From contig NZ_JACZFQ010000003.1 of the NCBI RefSeq assembly GCF_014904755.1, forward strand, positions 124,001 to 188,000: a stretch of 64,000 bases of DNA, read 5' to 3'. Under the pieces are notes generated by a model. It searched no databases, was not told the origin of the DNA, and saw only the letters and a program-made list of their open reading frames with translations. Source of the DNA: Neoluteolibacter marinus (GTDB taxonomy: Bacteria > Verrucomicrobiota > Verrucomicrobiia > Verrucomicrobiales > Akkermansiaceae). Positions 1-7,486 of the stretch are shown piece by piece; position 1 is the first letter of the stretch, and each line of letters starts with the position of its first letter. The position numbers were made by a program, and so were the translations under genes.

Positions 1-2877
1 CCAAGTCCGTTGCGTCAGAGCCACTTCGGATCATCCGTCGCGGTATCGGGGAGCCGGGTGATCGTCGGGGTGCCGGAAGACAATACCGGAGAGAACGATG
101 CGGGCATCGTGTATGTTTATGACCTCAATTCGCCGACACCCGCAGTTCCAGTCCTCACGCTCAACAACCCCATGCCCGATGAAAACGATCTGTTCGGGTG
201 GGCCGTGGCGTTATCGGGAGACAGTTTGATCGTCGGTGCTCCCGGCGGTGACTTTGGCACGACCGATGCAGGCTGCGCTTATCTATACGATCTCGCGTCC
301 GGAACTCCATCGCTGCCGGCGCGGCAACTGGCCAATCCGAATCCAGCGGGAAAGAACTTCGGACACTCGGTTGCCATCGAGGGGAGTTCCTGGGTTGTTG
401 GATCAATTCAAAACGACGGGAGCGGCGATGCCTGCCGGGCTTTTGTCTACGATGGTTCCTCGGGGACGCCGGGCGTTCCGGTGCTGACACTTGCCGATCC
501 AAGCCCCGGCTCGAACGACCATTTCGGATACTCGGTTTCTCTCGCTGGATCACGGGTGGTGATTTCAGCTCCTTTGGATGACACCGGGGCGATCAACTCG
601 GGAGCTGCTTATGTCTTCGACTTGGCTGCGGAATTTCCGGCGATTCCACGACATTCGCTTTTCAACCCAACGCCTGCCAACGAGGATGCATTCGGAGGTT
701 CGGTCGCCGTATCGGGCGACACGGTGATCGTGGGAGCCGGTTTCGATGATGGAATAGCAGAAGATTCGGGCCGGGCCTATTTGTTCAATCTCTTGGCGGT
801 CGATCCCGATCTCCCCGAGTCGGTCATTTACAATCCGGATCCCCAATCGGGGGACAAATTTGGAGCCGCGGTGTCAATGTCCGGGACCCGACTGGTCGTG
901 GGTGCCTACGAAGATCGGACCGTCGCCAAAGATGCCGGTAGTGCTTACGTGTTCGAACTTTCCTCGGCGACACCGGGTCAGTCATTGTTTTCGATCGCCA
1001 ATCCAAGCCCGTCGTCCTTGGAGGAATTCGGGTCTGCCGTGGCGATCCATGGGGATCTCGTGGTGGCCGGGAGCCCCCACGACGACAAGGGTGCCAGCAA
1101 TGCCGGAAGTGTTGCCGTCTTCAATGTCTCGTCGTCGCTTCCCACCCAGCCGGTGTTGGTTTTCGACAACCCGACACCATCCACCAACGACTACTTCGGC
1201 AATGCCGTTGCGATCTCGGGCAATCTCGTAGCCGTCGGAGCCGATCACGAGGACACCGGCGCCAGCAACGCCGGGGTGGTGTACATCTACGACGTCAGCT
1301 CGGGGAATCCGACGACTCCTGTCCGGACGCTAACGAATCCGACGCCACAGTCGTCCGATGAGTTTGGCAATGCCGTGGCGATCGAGGGGCAGATCGTCGT
1401 GATTGGATGCTTTCAGAACAAAATCGGCGGTGTCGAGGCGGGGAGCGTCTACGTCTATGATCTCTCGGGTCCGACGCCGGGAGTTCCGTTCCTGACCCTC
1501 GATAATCCGGCACCGGGTGAAGGCGACGAATTCGGCCATTCGGTTGCGATTTCCGGATCGCTCGTGGTGGTTGGAGCGAGGTTGGATGATGCTGGTGCCG
1601 TCGATTCAGGAAGCGCGTTTGTTTACGACCTCACTTCACCGACCCCGACGACAGCGATCTTCGTTCTCGATAACCCTTCACCCGTCGCGGACGATCAGTT
1701 TGGCTTCTCCGTGGCGGTTTCGGGGCCTTACGTTTTGGTGGGGAGTCCGGAGGACGACACCGTTGCATCAAATGCAGGTGCCGTTCATGTCTACGATTTG
1801 GCTTCCGACTTTCCCACGACGCCTGGATTCATCGGTTACCCCGGAGCGGGTACGGGCGCCCGATTCGGCGGTGGACTGGGAATCTCGGGGACCCGGTTTG
1901 TGGTGGGAGCGCCGGACGATGATGATATCGCTCCAAACGGAGGAGCGTGTTATGTTTATGAATTGACGTCGGCAACGTATCCGACACCTGCGGAACGTTT
2001 GGAAACGGTGGTGCAGGCCGAGGACGACCAATTCGGCTTCGATTTGGCGATGGATGGAACCCGCATCGTGGTTGGTGTGCCTCTTTTTGATTCGAACACC
2101 GCGGACCGTGGGGCCGCCTATTTGTTTTCACCGGATCCACCTTCGCCGGAATTGCAGGTTGAACAACCGCCGGGAACGGGGCTGGTAGGCAGCGGAGCCA
2201 ATATTCCTTTTGGGAACGTCCCGGTTGGTTCGACCAGTGCGGTTCAGGAAGTGATTGTGCGGAATATCGGCACCGCGGTTCTGGAGGTCACCGCCATCGG
2301 TTTGCTTGGGGGGAATGAGGCCGATTTTGACATTGATTTGCCGGCCCTTCCCGTCGAGTTGGAAGTCGACGAGGTGCTCGTGTTCCAAGTTTACTTTGTT
2401 CCGGCGTCCAAAGGCTCGTTGGCGAGCAGCCTGCGGATTGAGAGCAATGCTGGAACGGGCAACCCCTTCGACATCTCGTTGACCGGTCAGGCCTTGTCCG
2501 CGGAGGACGACACTGACGGCGACGGAGTGAACGATGTTGCTGAGCTTCAAATGGAGTCCATGGGCTTTGATTGGCAGGTGAATGACGAGGAGTTGATCCA
2601 GATTATGCAGTCCGGGGCCAATGCTTTGGGGCTTTTTAGTGGGTCGCAGCTTCAAGAGATGAATTCTGCGGCAACTCTTCTTCCAAAAGTTCCGGGTTCG
2701 GATCATTTCCGCCTGGCGATTGGCGTACGGAGTTCATCGGAGCTGTCGGAGTTCGCCGAATTTCCAATTCTCGAGTCCCAAGTGTCCGTAAATGAGCAAG
2801 GAGCCGCCGAGTTCCGATTCCTACCCACGGAACCATCCGCTTTCTTCAGGCTTGAGGCACATGGAGGCGGTCAATAG
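1..2877 (+). CDS. FG-GAP-type beta-propeller repeat surface protein (5' partial)
   Basis: The frame is open to the left edge, and the first codons already lie inside a repeat, so the true start is outside the window. Thirteen copies of a unit of about 60-70 residues are visible. Each has a core like FG-x-[SA]-V-A-[IV]-x-G, then [VI]-V-G-[AS]-P-x-D-D, then A-x-[VY]-[YF]-D/E, as in integrin-alpha/FG-GAP propellers. After the repeats comes a beta-sandwich of about 110 residues resembling ASH/choice-of-anchor-D modules (around nt 2150-2500), then an Asp-rich DTDGDGVND linker and a C-terminal segment ending in AFFRLEAHGGGQ. No catalytic residues are apparent. An extracellular or cell-surface structural or binding role is likely (inference). 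It is followed after 135 bp by an outer-membrane barrel gene. Its role in the neighbouring exopolysaccharide locus is unknown. Confidence 0.8.
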   Translation, partial: PSPLRQSHFGSSVAVSGSRVIVGVPEDNTGENDAGIVYVYDLNSPTPAVPVLTLNNPMPDENDLFGWAVALSGDSLIVGAPGGDFGTTDAGCAYLYDLASGTPSLPARQLANPNPAGKNFGHSVAIEGSSWVVGSIQNDGSGDACRAFVYDGSSGTPGVPVLTLADPSPGSNDHFGYSVSLAGSRVVISAPLDDTGAINSGAAYVFDLAAEFPAIPRHSLFNPTPANEDAFGGSVAVSGDTVIVGAGFDDGIAEDSGRAYLFNLLAVDPDLPESVIYNPDPQSGDKFGAAVSMSGTRLVVGAYEDRTVAKDAGSAYVFELSSATPGQSLFSIANPSPSSLEEFGSAVAIHGDLVVAGSPHDDKGASNAGSVAVFNVSSSLPTQPVLVFDNPTPSTNDYFGNAVAISGNLVAVGADHEDTGASNAGVVYIYDVSSGNPTTPVRTLTNPTPQSSDEFGNAVAIEGQIVVIGCFQNKIGGVEAGSVYVYDLSGPTPGVPFLTLDNPAPGEGDEFGHSVAISGSLVVVGARLDDAGAVDSGSAFVYDLTSPTPTTAIFVLDNPSPVADDQFGFSVAVSGPYVLVGSPEDDTVASNAGAVHVYDLASDFPTTPGFIGYPGAGTGARFGGGLGISGTRFVVGAPDDDDIAPNGGACYVYELTSATYPTPAERLETVVQAEDDQFGFDLAMDGTRIVVGVPLFDSNTADRGAAYLFSPDPPSPELQVEQPPGTGLVGSGANIPFGNVPVGSTSAVQEVIVRNIGTAVLEVTAIGLLGGNEADFDIDLPALPVELEVDEVLVFQVYFVPASKGSLASSLRIESNAGTGNPFDISLTGQALSAEDDTDGDGVNDVAELQMESMGFDWQVNDEELIQIMQSGANALGLFSGSQLQEMNSAATLLPKVPGSDHFRLAIGVRSSSELSEFAEFPILESQVSVNEQGAAEFRFLPTEPSAFFRLEAHGGGQ

Positions 2878-2958
2878 TGCAATTGAATCACCAGATTGGC
2901 GACTGGATGGCCAAAGCTGACGGCCTGATGGGCAGCCCGTGTGGATCTCCGTTTCGGA

Positions 2959-2988
2959 TTGACAACCAGAGCCTTGAAGATCGATACT
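2959..2988 (+). promoter_or_regulatory. Putative sigma-70 promoter for the outer-membrane barrel gene
   Basis: A perfect -35 box TTGACA (2959-2964) is followed after 18 bp by GATACT (2983-2988), which matches the -10 consensus at 4 of 6 positions. It lies 25 bp upstream of the ATG at 3013, in the 135-bp gap after the propeller gene. Called from sequence match and position only. Confidence 0.45.
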
Positions 2989-3012
2989 TCTAACAATCAT
3001 CCGCCCTTTTGA

Positions 3013-4233
3013 ATGCGTTCGTTGCGCCTGATTCCCCCCTGCTTCACTGCGACCTCCCTGCTTGTCGGCCTGCTGGGATCCGCGACCCCATCGTACTCCC
3101 AAGACTTTTCGCTCCAGGTGGGTGAGGGTGACCGCGTCTTGTCGGACGCGTTCTTCCCTCCGACTTTGGCGCAAGGCGTGAAAGGGGGCGTCTATTTTGG
3201 TTTGGAAGGCCTCGTCACCTACGATTCCAACTTTTTTCTCGATGCGGACTACACTGAGAGTGAGCTAACAACGGAGATCGCTCCTTGGATTGCCTATCGT
3301 ACGGATCCGGAGGGAAATGCTGAGTTTTCCTTGGAAGCTCGATATTCGCCGACTGCGAGAGTTTTCCTGAATCATTCCGATCTCAATGGGATCGATCATG
3401 CCGGTGAGGTTTCATTCCGGTACCAAGCGTCCAAGACAACGGTGACGGCGTACGCGAGCTATTCCGAAGTGTCTTCCTCAGACCGGATTGCCGGGGGATT
3501 CATTCAGGGATCTATTTTGACCTACGGGATAGCCGGATCATACCAGCTGGCGCCTAGAACATCTATTCTGGCAGGCTGGTCTGCGTCGTCATCGGATTAC
3601 AGCTCTGGTGGAAGGGCTGGTGCAGACGTCTACACCTCGGAAATATCCGGGCTTTGGGATGCAACCGAACGCATCCGCTTTGGTCCTTCAATCCGGCACA
3701 CATTGACGGATTCTGCTAGCACCGGCGAGCGGGATGCGATCGGAGTGCTCGCGAAAGCACGGTACCGGTGGGGTGAAAGGATTCGGATCGATGCCTTTGC
3801 AGGTGTGGAGTTCGCGAAGAACTCAAGGACCGGGGGGGGGCGAGACGCAGGTCCGGCTGGCGGGCTTGCGGCGGAATACTTCTACAACGAGAGGTGGAGT
3901 TTCAGGGGAGGAGTGCGTTACGCAACCGTGCCCTCTCCGAACAACGTCAATTATCTTGTGAATGACCTGACGTTCTCAATGGCGGTCGTGCGGAATTTCG
4001 AAACGTCCTCGCTCGAATTCGGAGCCGGGCTGAGCTTTACCGACTACGAGGCCGTCGGTGCGACAGCGGCCACGAGAGGTGATGAGCGTTTCTACAGCAC
4101 CTACCTCGGGTATCGGAGACAGCTCTTCAACGAGCGGGTTTCTCTTGAGTCGATTGTCCGTTGGGCAACCAATGACGGCCAAAAAGACTGGTCCCAGTGG
4201 CAGCTGTCCACTGGAATTGAGGTGGAATTTTAA
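3013..4233 (+). CDS. Outer-membrane beta-barrel protein, exopolysaccharide-locus type
   Basis: 406 residues. A signal peptide covers residues 1 to about 30 (hydrophobic SLLVGLLGSATPSYS, cleavage probably after YSQ). The rest is made of alternating amphipathic strands separated by Gly/Asp/Ser turns and ends in STGIEVEF with a terminal Phe, as expected for a beta-barrel inserted by the BAM machinery. The composition resembles the outer-membrane beta-barrel proteins often found beside exopolysaccharide export genes (EpsL-like), but no specific family motif is certain. It sits just upstream of the exopolysaccharide locus, in the same orientation, with its own likely promoter. A run of nine G (3832-3840) encodes Gly-Gly-Gly inside the barrel and could be prone to slippage. 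The start is the ATG in front of the signal peptide. An export or anchoring role is inferred. Confidence 0.7.
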   Translation: MRSLRLIPPCFTATSLLVGLLGSATPSYSQDFSLQVGEGDRVLSDAFFPPTLAQGVKGGVYFGLEGLVTYDSNFFLDADYTESELTTEIAPWIAYRTDPEGNAEFSLEARYSPTARVFLNHSDLNGIDHAGEVSFRYQASKTTVTAYASYSEVSSSDRIAGGFIQGSILTYGIAGSYQLAPRTSILAGWSASSSDYSSGGRAGADVYTSEISGLWDATERIRFGPSIRHTLTDSASTGERDAIGVLAKARYRWGERIRIDAFAGVEFAKNSRTGGGRDAGPAGGLAAEYFYNERWSFRGGVRYATVPSPNNVNYLVNDLTFSMAVVRNFETSSLEFGAGLSFTDYEAVGATAATRGDERFYSTYLGYRRQLFNERVSLESIVRWATNDGQKDWSQWQLSTGIEVEF

Positions 4234-4853
4234 CGATTCGCCGAATTACGCGGGCTTGATTCGGATTCCCAACGGAATTGAAAATCCCGCAGGCCCTTGT
4301 AGCATTCGAGCCTGAGGCTGGCTCGACGCCTGCTGGAATCAAGGAGAATGGGCGAGGATGATCGTTGGGAGCAACAAGCAATAAGACGACTTTCCCCCAT
4401 AGCCAGCACTGGCGGAAAGCCTATTTTTTTTGGAAATGCGCCTCGCTGGTGGTGGTTTCATGAAAATCAAGTCATCTGAAATTCTCGAATATTGAAACTA
4501 ATGCCGGGTACTCCTCTCGAAATTCCAATAAATACTTGAAAGCAACGGTGATTCTGCTAGAAGCGCTTTGCTGTTTTCCCACCCCCAAAAAATCTCCCCA
4601 TCTAAACTTCCAACCTGAGTGTCTCCGTTGCAATCGCTCCGACGATAGGCTGACGGAGTTCTTCAGAGAGGTTGTGTAGGCAATAGGGAGGTCACCACCC
4701 GGCCCTGATTGTCAGGTTTTGTCGCTGAGAAGTGCCAAACGACCAAGGGCGGCAGCGTGTGATCAGTCTGAGTAGTCTTCCGAAAAATGGTGACGAAAAG
4801 TAATCGAACGTAAAGCCTTCGTCCGACCGGCCTCCCCCCACTCCCCCCCCCCG
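4234..4853. other. 620-bp non-coding leader of the exopolysaccharide locus
   Basis: No convincing gene. It is AT-richer than its surroundings. It contains a C5-A6 tract (4582-4592) and, just before the next ATG, two C-runs (4834-4839 and 4843-4852). A short hairpin, cgagcc/ggctcg around 4310-4325, has no U-tail. No clear sigma-70 or sigma-54 promoter could be picked by eye. A main promoter or regulatory leader of the locus is expected here from position alone. Confidence 0.5.
4834..4853 (+). promoter_or_regulatory. C-tract immediately before a start codon (C6 and C10)
   Basis: A run of six C (4834-4839), then TC-free spacing of three bases, then ten C (4843-4852) and one G precede the ATG at 4854. 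There is no purine-rich ribosome-binding site. The element recurs before at least seven other genes of the locus, with ATG at 7487, 10899, 13849, 23680, 26697 and 38858 and GTG at 18505. Its function is unknown. Confidence 0.5.
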
Positions 4854-5723
4854 ATGAAATTGCAACCGAAGGAAAGGCGGTCCCGCCCGGCCACGGCGCA
4901 CCGCTCGGAACGCCCATCTCTCCCGAAAAGTCGTAAGGCAACCAATCCCAATCAGGTCCTTCAACTACCGGGTATTGGCCGAAAGGCCAATCTCGGTCAG
5001 CTGTGGAAGGACGAGGAATATTGCCAACCGGAGATCCCTGGCTGGAAGCGCTGGTTCGACACTTCCATGGTGATTCTTTCACTGACTTTTTCGATTCCGC
5101 TCATGCTCGTGGTGGGCATCTGGATTCGGATGGTATCGAGAGGGCCGGCACTCTATCGGCAGAAGCGCGTTGGTTTGGGCGGGCGCGTTTTCACTCTCTA
5201 CAAGTTTCGAACCATGCATGAAGGTGCAGAGCTATTGTCCCATCAATTGCATGTGAGTCGGCTGGTTGAATCAGGCGAGCCGATGATGAAGCTGGATTTG
5301 TTGGGCGACCCCCGACTTATTGCGGGAGGGTGTTTCCTCCGGGCCACCGGACTAGATGAATTGCCGCAGCTTTTGAATATTCTGCGTGGTGAAATGAGCT
5401 TGGTTGGCCCGCGACCATGCTTGCTGGACGAATTCAGATTGTTCAGTTCGTCGCAGCGCGAGAGGTTCAAGGTACTGCCCGGCCTGAGTGGTCTCTGGCA
5501 AGTGAATGGGAAGAATAGTACAACCTTCCGAGAAATGAACGATTTGGACGTGAGGTACGCACGTTCGTCAGCTCCTGGTTTGGACTTGCGCATTCTATTG
5601 GCAACCCCGAGGGCACTTTACGGGCAAATTCGCCAATGCATGTTGCGGAGAATTCGGATGAATCATTCGGATCGCCGAGAGTTCTTGGGATACAAGAAAT
5701 GCCCCGTCGAAAACCGTCTATGA
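4854..5723 (+). CDS. Sugar-phosphate (undecaprenyl-phosphate) transferase, short form
   Basis: 289 residues of the bacterial sugar transferase family (PF02397), which moves a hexose-1-phosphate from a nucleotide sugar to undecaprenyl phosphate and starts repeat-unit assembly on the inner membrane. After a basic N-terminus of about 65 residues come [14 protein letters not shown] and one hydrophobic hairpin (about 73-98), then [29 protein letters not shown] (with the Asp-Glu pair) and GPRP, and [14 protein letters not shown]. It lacks the N-terminal four-helix and CoA-binding-like domains of WcaJ/WbaP-type enzymes, so it is the PglC-like short form. The start is ATG 4854, directly after the C10 tract. 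Its stop overlaps the next gene's start in an ATGA. A second, long-form transferase lies at 10899, so which one starts the polymer is open. Confidence 0.85.
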   Translation: MKLQPKERRSRPATAHRSERPSLPKSRKATNPNQVLQLPGIGRKANLGQLWKDEEYCQPEIPGWKRWFDTSMVILSLTFSIPLMLVVGIWIRMVSRGPALYRQKRVGLGGRVFTLYKFRTMHEGAELLSHQLHVSRLVESGEPMMKLDLLGDPRLIAGGCFLRATGLDELPQLLNILRGEMSLVGPRPCLLDEFRLFSSSQRERFKVLPGLSGLWQVNGKNSTTFREMNDLDVRYARSSAPGLDLRILLATPRALYGQIRQCMLRRIRMNHSDRREFLGYKKCPVENRL

Positions 5724-6808
5724 ACTCCAATTTGGCCATCGGCATCGTAGGATGCGGTTACTGGGGGCCAAATCTGGCGAGGGCTTTCGAAAATACATCT
5801 GGTGCAATTGTCTCCGCACTTTGTGACTCGGATGAAACACGATTAACTTCGCTTCAGGAACGGCATCCGGCAGCTCGGCGCTACACCGAATTCCGGCAGA
5901 TGCTGGAGGATCCGAATCTGGACGCCGTAGTGATAGCTACACCAGCTTCGTTGCACTACCGGCAGGCGAGAGAGGCGCTGTTGTCTGGCAAGCACGTTCT
6001 GATTGAGAAACCGATGGCCGGGTCCTCGGTTGAGTGTGAGGATTTGATCTCCATGGCAGAGAAATCAGGACTCATCATTATGGTGGATCACACCTATCTG
6101 CATTCGCCGGCTGTATTGAAGATCGCTGAATTGGTTTCATCGGGTGAGATCGGTGAATTGAAGTATATCAATTGCCAGAGACTCAATTTAGGGATCATTC
6201 AAAATGAATTCAATGTGGCTTGGGATTTGGCCCCGCACGATCTTTCTGTCATTATCCATGTCATGGAAGAAGTTCCATTGGTGGTGAATTGCCAAGGAGG
6301 AAGCCAAATGGGGAATGGAATTGAAGATGTGGTCAATATTTCGCTCGGGTTCTCGAGGGGACGATTTGCTACCATTCAGAATAGCTGGATTGAGCCTAGG
6401 AAAGTTCGGCAAATGACGTTTGTGGGAACGCAAAAAATGATCGTTTTTGACGATCTGAAAGCAATCGAGAAGATCAAGATTCACGACGTAAGAGTAGAGC
6501 GACCGCCCCGTTACAAGGATTTCACTCAGTTCCAGTACTCTTATCACTACGGCGATTGCTATATTCCTCGTGTCGAGCAACGGGAGCCGCTTTGCGTCGT
6601 GTGCGAGGACTTTGTCCAGTCAATCAGAGGCAACGTCGCCCCATCGTCCTGTGGCAGGTGCGGTCTCGAAGTCGTGAGGATACTCGAGGCCTGTTCCGAA
6701 TCACTGAGATTGAATGGCGCAGCTGTAAAGATCTGTCAGAGCCGCATGAGCCCCGATCGCAGCAACGCATTGGCCGTGGAGAAATCATTGATAGAGCTCA
6801 ATGCATGA
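5720..6808 (+). CDS. Gfo/Idh/MocA-family NAD(P)-dependent sugar dehydrogenase
   Basis: 362 residues. The N-terminal Rossmann fold has GIVGCGYWGPN (G11-x-G13-x-x-G16), and the family motif EKPM is at residues 96-99. The sequence matches the WbpB/WlbA style of enzymes that oxidise UDP-N-acetyl-hexosaminuronic acids at C3. The next gene is a WbpD/WlbB-like acyltransferase, which supports that idea, but the 3-aminotransferase (WbpE) expected between them is absent from this window. The chosen start, ATG 5720, forms an ATGA overlap with the preceding stop, so translation is probably coupled. ATG 5699 in the same frame would add seven residues. The exact substrate is inferred. Confidence 0.8.
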   Translation: MNSNLAIGIVGCGYWGPNLARAFENTSGAIVSALCDSDETRLTSLQERHPAARRYTEFRQMLEDPNLDAVVIATPASLHYRQAREALLSGKHVLIEKPMAGSSVECEDLISMAEKSGLIIMVDHTYLHSPAVLKIAELVSSGEIGELKYINCQRLNLGIIQNEFNVAWDLAPHDLSVIIHVMEEVPLVVNCQGGSQMGNGIEDVVNISLGFSRGRFATIQNSWIEPRKVRQMTFVGTQKMIVFDDLKAIEKIKIHDVRVERPPRYKDFTQFQYSYHYGDCYIPRVEQREPLCVVCEDFVQSIRGNVAPSSCGRCGLEVVRILEACSESLRLNGAAVKICQSRMSPDRSNALAVEKSLIELNA

Positions 6809-7332
6809 GCAGTGAATTCAAGGGCAGCCTTCGTATCGCCCCGGATGTGAGGATGGGAGCCGGTGTGAAACTGCACGGGTTTGTGAATCTCTATGGCTGC
6901 GAGATCGGAGACGGGACTAGGATTGGAGCTTTCGTTGAAATCCAAAAAGGATCAAAGGTTGGTGCACGCTGCAAAATTTCGAGCCACACATTTATTTGCG
7001 AAGGAGTGATCTTGGAAGATGAGGTATTCGTAGGACATGGGGTCAACTTTGTGAATGATCGCTATCCTCGTGCGGTGAATGAGCGGGGAGAAATGCAAAG
7101 CGATGATGATTGGACCTGCCAGAGAACCCTCGTTGAGAGAGGTGCATCGATCGGCTCCGGAGCCACGATTCTAGGTGGCTTGGTAATCGGTGAAGGAGCC
7201 CTCGTCGGCGCAGGGAGTGTTGTTACCTCTGACGTGGCACCTAGGTCGGTGATTGCGGGAAATCCAGCCCGAGTTCTGCACCCGGATTCAAAGGCCGAAG
7301 CTACAAATGCTGCGCCACGACCGCCATTTTAA
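6805..7332 (+). CDS. Left-handed beta-helix (hexapeptide) acyltransferase, WbpD/WlbB-like
   Basis: 175 residues. Hexapeptide-repeat periodicity is clear ([LIV]-G-x-x-x-x), for example IGDGTRIGAFVEIQKGSKVG, ASIGSGATILGG and GALVGAGSVVTSDV. A loop, VNFVNDRYPRAVNERGEM, carries the Asn-Asp-Arg-x-Pro stretch typical of WbpD/WlbB/QdtC-type N-acyltransferases that acylate 3-amino sugars with acetyl-CoA. It ends in the usual GNPARVL. ATG 6805 overlaps the stop of the dehydrogenase gene by four bases (ATGA). With that dehydrogenase it probably makes or decorates an amino-sugar precursor of the polymer. An in-frame upstream extension exists inside the dehydrogenase gene but is not needed. Confidence 0.8.
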   Translation: MSSEFKGSLRIAPDVRMGAGVKLHGFVNLYGCEIGDGTRIGAFVEIQKGSKVGARCKISSHTFICEGVILEDEVFVGHGVNFVNDRYPRAVNERGEMQSDDDWTCQRTLVERGASIGSGATILGGLVIGEGALVGAGSVVTSDVAPRSVIAGNPARVLHPDSKAEATNAAPRPPF

Positions 7333-7381
7333 GAGAACTTCAGACAAGGAGTTTTGGAAGAGACCAAAAAAAATCAATATC

Positions 7382-7390
7382 TGATATAAT
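7382..7390 (+). promoter_or_regulatory. Putative extended -10 promoter (TGATATAAT)
   Basis: A perfect TATAAT (7385-7390) is preceded by TGA, that is, an extended -10 (TGn). There is an A-tract about 10-20 bp upstream and no good -35. It lies about 97 bp upstream of the Wzc-like gene in a 154-bp AT-rich gap, the first real gap after three coupled genes, so a secondary promoter is plausible. Confidence 0.45.
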
Positions 7391-7474
7391 TCTCATCAGC
7401 CAATCGAGGCCGTGCCTCCGACTGTTGCCTACGATATGCAATAAGACGAATCGCTAGCCGAATAAATTGGCCAT

Positions 7475-7486
7475 CCCCCCAAAAAA
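7475..7486 (+). promoter_or_regulatory. C6-A6 tract before the start codon
   Basis: Six C (7475-7480) followed by six A (7481-7486) abut the ATG at 7487. This is nearly identical in layout to the C8-A5-ATG before 10899. There is no Shine-Dalgarno-like purine motif. Confidence 0.5.
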